Origin: WQXF01 sp031552825
GTDB taxonomy: Bacteria; Bacillota; Clostridia; Christensenellales; Aristaeellaceae
Reading direction: 5' to 3'
NCBI GenBank assembly: GCA_031552825.1
Contig: JAVBMD010000027.1
Location: 1-11,103 of the forward strand
DNA length: 11,103 bases
Shown: positions 1 to 6,002 of the stretch, one piece after another
How positions within the stretch are numbered: the stretch's first letter is position 1
Layout: each line of letters begins with the position of its first letter
The notes under the pieces: model-generated
The model's input: the letters and a program-made list of their open reading frames with translations, nothing else
The model's database searches: none
What the model was told of the DNA's origin: nothing
Made by a program: the position numbers and the translations under genes

Positions 1-120
1 TCTGCGGGTTCAGCCCAGCGCGCGCCTTGTCGGCGTACCAGTGTACGCCTCCTGCGGACACGCTTGTGCTTCGCCCACATCTGGACATTTCTCGACGGTC
101 TGGCTTTGTTGATAGCCTGA
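1..120. other. Structured segment without a recognisable gene
   Basis: I recognise no protein in any frame here. Frame 1 is open from the window edge to a TGA at 118-120, three bases before a terminator hairpin. It could therefore be the end of a rightward gene, but its translation is rich in Arg, Ser, Ala and Cys and does not look like a conserved C terminus. The segment holds a perfect hairpin, GGCGTAC-CAGT-GTACGCC, at 32-49. It may be the edge of a non-coding or repeated element that continues to the left. Confidence 0.35.
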
Positions 121-122
121 AC

Positions 123-158
123 GGGTTGCCGCATCGTCGCGACAACCCATTTTGTTTT
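123..158 (+). terminator. Rho-independent terminator, rightward
   Basis: A 10-bp stem pairs GGGTTGCCGC (123-132) with GCGACAACCC (139-148) around the loop ATCGTC, with one G-U type pair. A T-rich run (150-153, then 155-158) follows on the plus strand. The T tract lies only on the right, so it should end a rightward transcript entering from the left edge. It lies just past the ferritin stop and converges with that gene. The hairpin alone might also protect the 3' end of the ferritin mRNA. Confidence 0.7.
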
Positions 159-162
159 GTGT

Positions 163-678
163 TTACGCCTTCGCCGGGAACGGATTGACAAACACCCTCG
201 TGGCCAGCTGCTGATCCAGCGCGTAGAGCAACCCGGCGTTGTCGCCGATGTGGCGCACCTTTTGCAGCAGCAGCTCGGCGTTGGCCTCCTCCTCGATTTG
301 CTCGGTGACGTACCATTGCAGGAATTGGTAGCTGGCGTGATCCTGCTCCTGCAGGGCGGCGGAGGCCAGCTTGTTGATTCGGCCGGTGATGTACTGCTCG
401 TGCTTGAGCGTTTGCTCGAAGGCGTCGAGCAGGCTGGTGAAATCGCTCTTGGGCGCGGCCAGTGCGCCCAGCTCCGGCTTTTCGCCGCGCTCCAGAATGT
501 GCTCGAAGAGGTGCGTGCCGTGCGCCAGTTCCTCCTGCGCCTGCACGTGGAACCAGTTGGCAAAGCCGGGGAATCCCAGCCGGTCTGCATAGGCGGACAT
601 GGCCAGATAGAGATAGGCGGAGCCGTATTCTTCGGTTACTTGCGCGCTCATTAGCGCGGTAAGATTTTTGCTTAACAT
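163..678 (-). CDS. ftnA: Non-haem bacterial ferritin (FtnA type)
   Basis: Ferritin subunit of 171 aa. In this family 24 four-helix-bundle subunits form a hollow cytoplasmic shell that oxidises Fe(II) and stores it as ferric mineral. The diiron ferroxidase residues known from E. coli FtnA are all present at matching positions: E17, E50, H53, E94, Q127 and E130. The third-site acids E49, E126 and E129 are also there. The helix with LQWYVTEQIEEE (120-131) is typical of FtnA. It lacks the haem-binding Met of bacterioferritin and the Dps pattern. The ATG at 678 is fixed by AAGGAGG (complement of 687-693) eight bases upstream. The gene is alone on this strand, divergent from gyrB, with its own promoter and a palindrome near the transcription start. 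Length is normal for the family. Confidence 0.96.
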   Translation of the reverse strand: MLSKNLTALMSAQVTEEYGSAYLYLAMSAYADRLGFPGFANWFHVQAQEELAHGTHLFEHILERGEKPELGALAAPKSDFTSLLDAFEQTLKHEQYITGRINKLASAALQEQDHASYQFLQWYVTEQIEEEANAELLLQKVRHIGDNAGLLYALDQQLATRVFVNPFPAKA

Positions 679-703
679 GATGAAATCCTCCTTGGCAAAA
701 TAA

Positions 704-718
704 CAGTAATTCTTACTG
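704..718 (-). promoter_or_regulatory. Palindrome at ferritin transcription start, candidate operator
   Basis: A perfect inverted repeat, CAGTAA-TTC-TTACTG, extends imperfectly to 701-721. It lies between the ferritin -10 box and the ribosome binding site, covering the expected transcription start (about 716-718). A dimeric repressor here would block transcription. Iron or peroxide regulators of the Fur/PerR or DtxR/MntR families commonly control ferritins, but the bases do not clearly match any one consensus, so the regulator is unassigned. The repeat could also act as an mRNA 5' hairpin. Confidence 0.5.
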
Positions 719-723
719 ATAAT

Positions 724-752
724 AGCATAGTACGCCAGGATAAACCTGTCAA
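724..752 (-). promoter_or_regulatory. Sigma-A promoter of the ferritin gene
   Basis: Read on the minus strand, TTGACA (complement of 747-752) is followed after exactly 17 bases by TATGCT (complement of 724-729). The -35 is consensus and the -10 matches at 4 of 6 positions. The predicted start is near 717, giving a leader of about 40 bases. Such strength in a storage-protein gene fits control by a repressor at the adjacent palindrome. Confidence 0.8.
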
Positions 753-840
753 CAGGAACTGGATAATTCTTTCAAAATTCGCGCAAAAAAGTTCGTCAGT
801 CTGCCCGGATACAGCGCACTTTTTTTGACATGGGGAGCCA

Positions 841-869
841 TTGAAAAAAAGCCCGAAAATGGGTATAAT
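841..869 (+). promoter_or_regulatory. Sigma-A promoter of gyrB
   Basis: TTGAAA (841-846), a 17-base spacer and consensus TATAAT (864-869) predict a start near 876 and a leader of about 109 bases. A T7 tract at 820-826 sits near -55, where an UP element would bind the RNA polymerase alpha subunit. An A6 tract lies further up at 785-790. With AAAAAAGT (785-792) it can pair with ACTTTTTT (819-826). The gyrB frame stays open upstream to 841, but those codons are the promoter itself and are not translated. Confidence 0.85.
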
Positions 870-925
870 ATATAGAAGAAAAGTTTGCGTGAGCACGCGG
901 GAGAAGAAAGCGCGACCGCGGCTGT

Positions 926-961
926 GCGCCGGGGCGATAATTCTTCGGATTGCCCCCGCGC
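926..961 (+). promoter_or_regulatory. Stable hairpin in the gyrB leader
   Basis: GCGC (926-929) pairs with GCGC (958-961). After a C-C mismatch, GGGGCGAT (931-938) pairs with ATTGCCCC (949-956), with one G-U pair, around the loop 939-948. The structure ends ten bases before the Shine-Dalgarno sequence and has no T tract, so it is not an intrinsic terminator. It may affect mRNA stability or ribosome access; this is inference. Confidence 0.5.
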
Positions 962-971
962 CAAATCGATC

Positions 972-978
972 AAGGAGG
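972..978 (+). promoter_or_regulatory. Ribosome binding site that fixes the gyrB start
   Basis: AAGGAGG lies six bases before the ATG at 985. It settles the start against the longer open frame beginning at 841, which would add 48 residues without homology to GyrB. Confidence 0.9.
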
Positions 979-984
979 CTCTGT

Positions 985-2913
985 ATGCCACAACAATCCC
1001 ACTATGACGAGACACAGATTCAGGTGCTCGAAGGGCTGGAGGCGGTGCGCAAGCGCCCCGGCATGTACATCGGCTCCACCGACTACCGGGGTCTGCATCA
1101 CTTGGTTTACGAAATCGTGGACAACGCCATCGACGAGGCGCTGGCCGGGTTTTGCGACGAGATCTTCGTGACGCTGCTGGCCGACGGCGGCGTCCGCGTC
1201 GCCGACAACGGCCGCGGCTTCCCGGTGGGCATCCATCCCAAGTTGGGGCGGCCCGCCGTGGAGGTATGCTTAACGGTGCTGCACGCCGGCGGCAAGTTCG
1301 GCGGCGAAGGCTACAAGGTATCCGGCGGCCTGCACGGCGTAGGCGCGTCGGTGGTCAACGCGCTGTCCTCACGCCTAGAGGTGCGTGTGTATCAGGAGGG
1401 CAAGGTACACTTTCAGGAGTACAACCGGGGCAAGCCGCTGGCCGATCTAAAGGTGATCGAGACCACCGACCGCACCGGCACCACCATCACCTTCTGGCCC
1501 GACGTGCGCAGCGAGGCGGTGCCCGACGGCATATTCGAAACCGGCGAGTTCCAGTTCGATACCCTCAAGGGTCGCCTGCGCGAAATGGCCTTCCTCAACA
1601 AAGGCATCAAGATCCACCTGATCGACGAGCGTGGCGAGCGCGTGGAGCGCACCTACCACTACGAGGGCGGCATCCGCGAGTTTGTCAAGTACCTCAACAA
1701 GAACCGCGAGGCGCTGTATCCCGAGCCGATCTACGTCGAGGGCGTGCGCGGCACCACCTCGGTGGAGGTGGCCATGCAGCATAACGACAGCTACAGCGAA
1801 AATATCTTCTCCTTCGCAAACAACATCGCCACGCCCGAGGGCGGCACGCACCTGATGGGCTTCAAGAGCGCCATCACCCGTGTCGTCAACGACTATGGAC
1901 GCAAGTATAAAATCCTCAAGGACAACGACGAGAACCTGCAGGGCGAGGACATCCGCGAGGGCATGGCCGCCATCATCTCGGTGAAGATGATGGAGCCGCA
2001 GTTCGAGGGGCAGACCAAGTCCAAGCTGGGCAACAGCGAGGTGCGCACCATCGTCGATCAGCTGGTCAGCCAACAGCTGGCCGACTATATGGAGGAAAAC
2101 CCGCAGATCGCCCGCGCCATCCTCGACCGCTGCCTCTCCGCCGCGCGCGCGCGCGAGGCCGCCCGCAAGGCGCGCGACCTGACCCGCCGCAAAAACGTGC
2201 TCGAATCGGGCGGACTGCCCGGCAAACTGGCCGATTGTTCCGAGCGCGACGCAAGCAAGTGCGAAATCTTCCTCGTCGAGGGCGATTCGGCAGGCGGATC
2301 GGCCAAGACCGGGCGCGATCGTCACTTTCAAGCCATCCTCCCATTGCGCGGCAAGATCCTTAACGTGGAAAAGACGCGGCTGGACAAGATCCTCGCCAAC
2401 AACGAAATCCGCGCGATGATCACCGCCTTTGGCTGTAGCGTCGGCGCCGACTTCAACCTCGAAAAGCTGCGCTACCACCGCATCGTCTGCATGACCGATG
2501 CCGACGTCGACGGAAGCCATATCCGCATTCTGATGCTGACTTTCTTCTACCGCTACATGCGGCCGCTGATTGAGGAGGGGCATGTGTACATCGCCCAGCC
2601 GCCGCTGTACAAGGTGACGCGCGGCAAGATGGAGCGCTACGTGTATGACGATGCCCAGCTGGACGCGCTGCTGACTGAAATCGGCAGAGAGAATAAGCCG
2701 GAGATTCAGCGCTACAAGGGCTTGGGCGAGATGAGCGCGCAGCAGCTGTGGGAAACCACCATGGATCCTGCCACCCGCACGATGATGCGGGTAACGGTGG
2801 AGGACGCGATCGCCGCCGACGAAATCCTCACCCTGCTTATGGGCGAGAAGGTGGAGCCGCGCCGGGAGTTCATCGAGGAAAACTGCAAGCTGGTTGTGAA
2901 CCTGGATGTTTAG
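985..2913 (+). CDS. gyrB: DNA gyrase subunit B
   Basis: ATPase subunit (642 aa) of DNA gyrase, which introduces negative supercoils as an A2B2 complex with GyrA. The N-terminal GHKL ATPase domain shows E43 and N47 in EIVDNAIDEA, D74 in ADNGRG, and GGLHGVGAS (114-122). The TOPRIM domain shows EGDSAGG from E432 and DADVDG with D505, D507 and D509, which bind Mg2+ for cleavage. The C terminus ends in NLDV, close to the usual NLDI of Firmicute GyrB, so the protein is complete. It lacks the roughly 170-residue insert of proteobacterial GyrB. One oddity is Q137, at the position of the aminocoumarin-contacting Arg (E. coli R136). The ParE alternative is disfavoured by the adjacent gyrA. Expression is from the promoter at 841-869. 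Confidence 0.97.
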   Translation: MPQQSHYDETQIQVLEGLEAVRKRPGMYIGSTDYRGLHHLVYEIVDNAIDEALAGFCDEIFVTLLADGGVRVADNGRGFPVGIHPKLGRPAVEVCLTVLHAGGKFGGEGYKVSGGLHGVGASVVNALSSRLEVRVYQEGKVHFQEYNRGKPLADLKVIETTDRTGTTITFWPDVRSEAVPDGIFETGEFQFDTLKGRLREMAFLNKGIKIHLIDERGERVERTYHYEGGIREFVKYLNKNREALYPEPIYVEGVRGTTSVEVAMQHNDSYSENIFSFANNIATPEGGTHLMGFKSAITRVVNDYGRKYKILKDNDENLQGEDIREGMAAIISVKMMEPQFEGQTKSKLGNSEVRTIVDQLVSQQLADYMEENPQIARAILDRCLSAARAREAARKARDLTRRKNVLESGGLPGKLADCSERDASKCEIFLVEGDSAGGSAKTGRDRHFQAILPLRGKILNVEKTRLDKILANNEIRAMITAFGCSVGADFNLEKLRYHRIVCMTDADVDGSHIRILMLTFFYRYMRPLIEEGHVYIAQPPLYKVTRGKMERYVYDDAQLDALLTEIGRENKPEIQRYKGLGEMSAQQLWETTMDPATRTMMRVTVEDAIAADEILTLLMGEKVEPRREFIEENCKLVVNLDV

Positions 2914-2914
2914 C

Positions 2915-3048
2915 CCGAAGGTTTCCTAAGGGCGATCGGAAAGCCCTTAGGTCGTGCCCGAAGGCACGAAACACCTGTACGAATACGGATTTCGCCCTTT
3001 GCAAAGGGCGACCAAGGGGCTTTCCGATCGCCCCTTGGAAACCTTCGG
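2915..3048. repeat. 134-bp REPIN/MITE-like inverted-repeat element between gyrB and gyrA
   Basis: Two 40-bp arms (2915-2954 and 3009-3048) are reverse complements at 36 of 40 positions. Each arm carries its own hairpin with a perfect 9-bp stem: CCTAAGGGC (2925-2933) with GCCCTTAGG (2943-2951), and CCAAGGGGC (3012-3020) with GCCCCTTGG (3030-3038). The loops are complementary to each other. The four differences between arms form two base-pair swaps that keep both stems intact. The middle holds a CGTGCC-CGAA-GGCACG hairpin (2953-2968) and a 20-bp palindrome. GCCCGAAGG occurs twice directly, at 2913-2921 and 2956-2964. There is no coding capacity and no clear target duplication. The layout recalls REP doublets (REPINs) or a small non-autonomous transposon. 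As RNA it would form a large structure between the gyrase cistrons. Confidence 0.75.
2992..3011. repeat. Perfect 20-bp palindrome inside the element
   Basis: TCGCCCTTTGCAAAGGGCGA is its own reverse complement with no spacer, and its last three bases overlap the right arm. A spacerless palindrome of this length could be a dimer binding site or part of a transposase recognition end. It is a poor RNA hairpin because it leaves no loop unless inner pairs open. Confidence 0.7.
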
Positions 3049-3074
3049 CTCCCACATAAGCGGCAGGAAGATTC

Positions 3075-3084
3075 GAGAGGTGAG
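3075..3084 (+). promoter_or_regulatory. Ribosome binding site that decides the gyrA TTG start
   Basis: GAGAGGTGAG contains GAGGTG, with about seven bases to the TTG at 3090. The first residues after it, MDEKSQEKLIPINLEEEM, match the normal GyrA N terminus, and no ATG in frame lies upstream, so TTG is the start. Confidence 0.85.
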
Positions 3085-3089
3085 CATAC

Positions 3090-5591
3090 TTGGACGAGAA
3101 AAGCCAGGAGAAACTTATCCCCATCAATCTGGAAGAGGAAATGCGCAAATCCTTTATTTCCTACGCGATGGCGGTCATCATTACCCGCGCGCTGCCCGAT
3201 GTGCGCGACGGCCTCAAGCCGGTACACCGGCGCATTCTCTACGCGATGCACGAGCTGGGCATGACGCCCGACAAACCCTTCCGCAAATCCGCCCGCATCG
3301 TCGGCGACGTGCTGGGTAAGTACCATCCGCACGGCGACAGCGCGGTTTACGATGCCATGGTGCGTTTGGCGCAGGATTTTTCCACGCGCTATCTGCTGGT
3401 TGACGGACAAGGCAACTACGGCTCGGTCGATGGCGACGGCGCGGCGGCGATGCGCTATACCGAGGCGCGCATGGCCAAGATCACGCAGGAGCTGGTGGCG
3501 GATCTCGACAAGGAGACCGTCGATTTCGTACCCAACTTCGACGAAACGCTGATGCAGCCTTCCGTCATGCCCAGCCGTTTCCCTAACCTGCTGGTCAACG
3601 GCTCCAGCGGCATCGCCGTCGGCATGGCCACCAACATCCCGCCGCATAACCTCGGCGAAGTGATCGACGGCGTCGTGTGCCTGATCGACAATCCCGAGGC
3701 CACGCTGCCCGATCTCATGCAGCACATCAAAGGACCCGACTTTCCCACCGGCGGCCTGATCTTGGGCAAGAACGGCATCTATGACGCCTACTCCACCGGG
3801 CGCGGCCGCGTCGTCACCCGCGCGAAATCCGACATCGAGGCGATGACCGTCAACCGCTCGCGCATCATTGTCACTGAAATTCCCTACATGGTCAACAAGG
3901 CGCGGCTCATCGAAAAGATCGCCGAGCTGGTGCAGGAAAAGCGCGTCGACGGCATCTCCGATATCCGCGACGAATCGGACCGCGACGGCATGCGCATCGT
4001 CATCGAGCTCAAGAAGGACGTTAACGCGGCCGTGGTGCTCAACTACCTGTACAAGCATACGCAGCTGCAGGACTCCTTCGGCGTGATTATGCTGGCGCTG
4101 GTAGACGGCGAGCCGCGCGTGCTCTCGCTGCATCAGATGCTCTACCACTATCTGGAGCATCAGAAGGAGGTCGTCACCCGCCGCACGCGTTACGAGCTAG
4201 AGAAGGCCGAGGCGCGCGCGCACATCTTGGAGGGCTTGCTCAAGGCGCTCGACCATATCGACGAGATCGTGCGCATCATCCGCGCCAGCCAGACCACCGC
4301 GCAGGCGCGCGAGGAGCTAATCGCCCGCTTCGATTTCTCCGAGAAGCAGGCGCAGGCCATCCTCGACATGCGCCTCGCCCGCCTGACCGGCCTAGAGCGC
4401 GAGCGCCTGCAGGAGGAATACGACGAGCTGTGCAAGACCATCGACTACCTGCGCCGCGTGCTGGCCGACGAGGCGCTGCTCATGTCCATCATCCGCGAGG
4501 AGCTGCTGGAGGTCAAGCGCCGGTTCGCCGATCCGCGCCGCAGCGAGCTGACCGTTATGGAGGGCGAGATCGACCCCGCCGACCTGATTCAGGAAGGCGA
4601 CATGGTGGTGACGCTGACCCACTTCGGCTACGTCAAACGCCTGCCGCGCAACACCTACCGCAGCCAAAACCGCGGCGGCAAGGGCGTGGCGGCCATGACC
4701 ACGCGCGATGAGGATTACGTGGAGCAGCTCCACGTCACCTCCACGCACGACGACATCATGTTCTTCACCACGCGCGGCCGCGTGTACCAGCTCAAGTGCT
4801 ACGAGATTCCCGAAGCCAGCCGCACAGCGCGCGGCACCGCGATCGTCAACCTCTTGCAGTTGGACGGCGGCGAGAAGGTCACCGCGATGATTCCTATTCC
4901 GGCGACGGCCGAGGGGCATTATCTCTTCATGACCACCAAGAACGGCACCGTCAAAAAGACGGCGCTCGATGAATTTAGCAACCTGCGCCGCATGGGGCTG
5001 ATCGCCATCGTGCTGCGCGAGGACGACGATCTGATCGGCGTGGAGCTGACCGACGGCTCGCGCGAGATCATGCTCGGCACCCGGCAGGGCCGCTGCATCC
5101 GCTTCCCGGAGACCGATATCCGCGTCATGGGGCGCGTGTCGATGGGCGTGCGCGGCATCAGCCTGCGCGCCGGGGACGAGGTGGTTGGTCTGACGGTCGC
5201 CGAGGAAGGCGCGCAGGTGCTGGCCATCACCGAGAACGGCTACGGCAAGCGCACGCCGCTGGATGAATACCGCTTCCAATCGCGCGGCGGCAGCGGTATC
5301 CGCGCGATGAATCTTACCGACAAAACCGGCCCGCTCGTTTCGCAGCTCATGGTGCATGGTGATGAGGATTTGATGCTCATTACTGACGACGGCACCATCA
5401 TCCGCATGGCCGTGGCCGACGTATCCACGCTCAGCCGCAGCACGCAGGGCGTGCGCCTGATGCGCGTGTCGGGCAGCAGCCGCGTGGTCGGCGTTACCCG
5501 CACCGAGGCGGAAGAGGAGATCGAAGAAACCGAAGAATCCTCCGAACTGACGGAGGGCGGGGCAAACGGCAATACCGGTGAAGAGGTGTAA
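3090..5591 (+). CDS. gyrA: DNA gyrase subunit A
   Basis: DNA breakage-reunion and wrapping subunit of gyrase, 833 aa, starting at TTG. The catalytic pair is R122-Y123 (MRYTEARM); Y123 forms the 5'-phosphotyrosyl link to cut DNA. The quinolone-interaction region reads HPHGDSAVYDAM, with S84 and D88 at the E. coli S83 and D87 positions, so both are the usual susceptible residues. The C-terminal DNA-wrapping beta-pinwheel starts near residue 500 and contains the GyrA box as QNRGGKG (526-532), a one-residue variant of QRRGGKG. This marks it as GyrA rather than ParC. A later blade has QSRGGSG. The last 30 or so residues form a Glu-rich acidic tail. The gene is co-oriented with gyrB, 176 bases downstream, and is followed by a strong terminator. 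Confidence 0.97.
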   Translation: MDEKSQEKLIPINLEEEMRKSFISYAMAVIITRALPDVRDGLKPVHRRILYAMHELGMTPDKPFRKSARIVGDVLGKYHPHGDSAVYDAMVRLAQDFSTRYLLVDGQGNYGSVDGDGAAAMRYTEARMAKITQELVADLDKETVDFVPNFDETLMQPSVMPSRFPNLLVNGSSGIAVGMATNIPPHNLGEVIDGVVCLIDNPEATLPDLMQHIKGPDFPTGGLILGKNGIYDAYSTGRGRVVTRAKSDIEAMTVNRSRIIVTEIPYMVNKARLIEKIAELVQEKRVDGISDIRDESDRDGMRIVIELKKDVNAAVVLNYLYKHTQLQDSFGVIMLALVDGEPRVLSLHQMLYHYLEHQKEVVTRRTRYELEKAEARAHILEGLLKALDHIDEIVRIIRASQTTAQAREELIARFDFSEKQAQAILDMRLARLTGLERERLQEEYDELCKTIDYLRRVLADEALLMSIIREELLEVKRRFADPRRSELTVMEGEIDPADLIQEGDMVVTLTHFGYVKRLPRNTYRSQNRGGKGVAAMTTRDEDYVEQLHVTSTHDDIMFFTTRGRVYQLKCYEIPEASRTARGTAIVNLLQLDGGEKVTAMIPIPATAEGHYLFMTTKNGTVKKTALDEFSNLRRMGLIAIVLREDDDLIGVELTDGSREIMLGTRQGRCIRFPETDIRVMGRVSMGVRGISLRAGDEVVGLTVAEEGAQVLAITENGYGKRTPLDEYRFQSRGGSGIRAMNLTDKTGPLVSQLMVHGDEDLMLITDDGTIIRMAVADVSTLSRSTQGVRLMRVSGSSRVVGVTRTEAEEEIEETEESSELTEGGANGNTGEEV

Positions 5592-5603
5592 TCGCAAACA
5601 GAG

Positions 5604-5632
5604 AGGGCGCTCGAGCAATCGGGCGTCCTTTT
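5604..5632 (+). terminator. Rho-independent terminator after gyrA
   Basis: An 11-bp stem pairs AGGGCGCTCGA (5604-5614) with TCGGGCGTCCT (5619-5629), with two G-U pairs, capped by the GNRA tetraloop GCAA. A T4 run (5629-5632) begins at the last stem base. It lies 12 bases past the gyrA stop and ends the gyrBA transcript. Confidence 0.85.
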
Positions 5633-5635
5633 ATC

Positions 5636-5664
5636 TTGCCCCGTGGCGGGGTGTATACTATAAT
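5636..5664 (+). promoter_or_regulatory. Promoter of the TIGR04076-transporter unit
   Basis: Consensus TATAAT (5659-5664) lies 17 bases after TTGCCC (5636-5641), a half-matching -35. The predicted start is near 5671. An inverted repeat, CCCCG-TGG-CGGGG (5639-5651), overlaps the -35 and spacer and could be an operator or part of a second terminator stem. Confidence 0.65.
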
Positions 5665-5680
5665 GCGCATAGACAGATAT

Positions 5681-5685
5681 GGAGG
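5681..5685 (+). promoter_or_regulatory. Ribosome binding site choosing the second ATG
   Basis: GGAGG stands eight bases before the ATG at 5694. The in-frame ATG at 5679 has no Shine-Dalgarno sequence, overlaps this site and would leave a leader of only about eight bases. Confidence 0.8.
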
Positions 5686-5693
5686 CGAGACGT

Positions 5694-6002
5694 ATGGGCA
5701 AGGTAAAAATTACGGTGCTCAAAGTAAGCTTTTTTGAGGATTTGGCACAGCATTACCTGAAGGAAGGCGCGGAACCCTGCCCCTACCACCGCGAGGGACA
5801 AACCTATATATACGAGGGCGGGGCAGAGCGGCCAGAGAACCTTTGCCCTTGGGCATGGATTGACTTGTATCGCGCCTGCTCCACGCTGGATGCCGGCGGA
5901 TTTGACAACGGCTGGTACGCGCGCGGCGACCTGCGCGTGCAAAGCTGCGCCGATGGCGTGCGGCCAGTGAGCTTTCTGTTGGAGGCAATGAGAGCGGAAT
6001 GA
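5694..6002 (+). CDS. TIGR04076 family protein of unknown function
   Basis: Small soluble protein of 102 aa. The pattern KVKITVLKV at the N terminus, CP at C29-P30, CPWAW at 51-55, an internal Cys at 62 and C85 followed by DGVRPV is that of the TIGR04076 family, which is common in anaerobic Firmicutes and has no established function. The spaced cysteines could bind a metal or be redox-active, but that is a guess. There is no signal peptide or membrane segment, so it should be cytoplasmic. The stop overlaps the next start as ATGA, which suggests translational coupling with the transporter. The start is chosen from GGAGG at 5681-5685; an alternative start at 5679 would add five residues. Confidence 0.8.
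   Translation: MGKVKITVLKVSFFEDLAQHYLKEGAEPCPYHREGQTYIYEGGAERPENLCPWAWIDLYRACSTLDAGGFDNGWYARGDLRVQSCADGVRPVSFLLEAMRAE

Noticed and set aside
157..654. Plus-strand open frame opposite the ferritin gene
   Set aside because: The true gene is on the minus strand with all ferroxidase residues; this frame is its antisense shadow.
841..984. 48-residue N-terminal extension of GyrB starting at 841
   Set aside because: These bases hold the -35, spacer, -10 and leader of gyrB. The ATG at 985 has a perfect ribosome binding site and matches the normal GyrB start.
1447..2583. Long minus-strand open frame opposite gyrB
   Set aside because: It mirrors the GC-rich codon pattern of gyrB, has no start signal and gives an Ala/Val/His-rich sequence without a recognisable domain.
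2915..3048. CRISPR array or intrinsic terminator in the gyrB-gyrA spacer
   Set aside because: There are only two copies, inverted rather than direct, with no spacers; no T run follows either hairpin.
2910..4160. Minus-strand open frame across the spacer and gyrA
   Set aside because: It is a shadow of gyrA that runs through the inverted-repeat element, with no ribosome binding site and low-complexity composition.
985..5591. Topoisomerase IV (parE-parC) instead of gyrase
   Set aside because: The downstream subunit has the GyrA box QNRGGKG and a full pinwheel domain, which ParC lacks.
4392..5618. Minus-strand open frame opposite the gyrA C-terminal region
   Set aside because: It is a codon-bias shadow of gyrA; its start region lies in the gyrA terminator.
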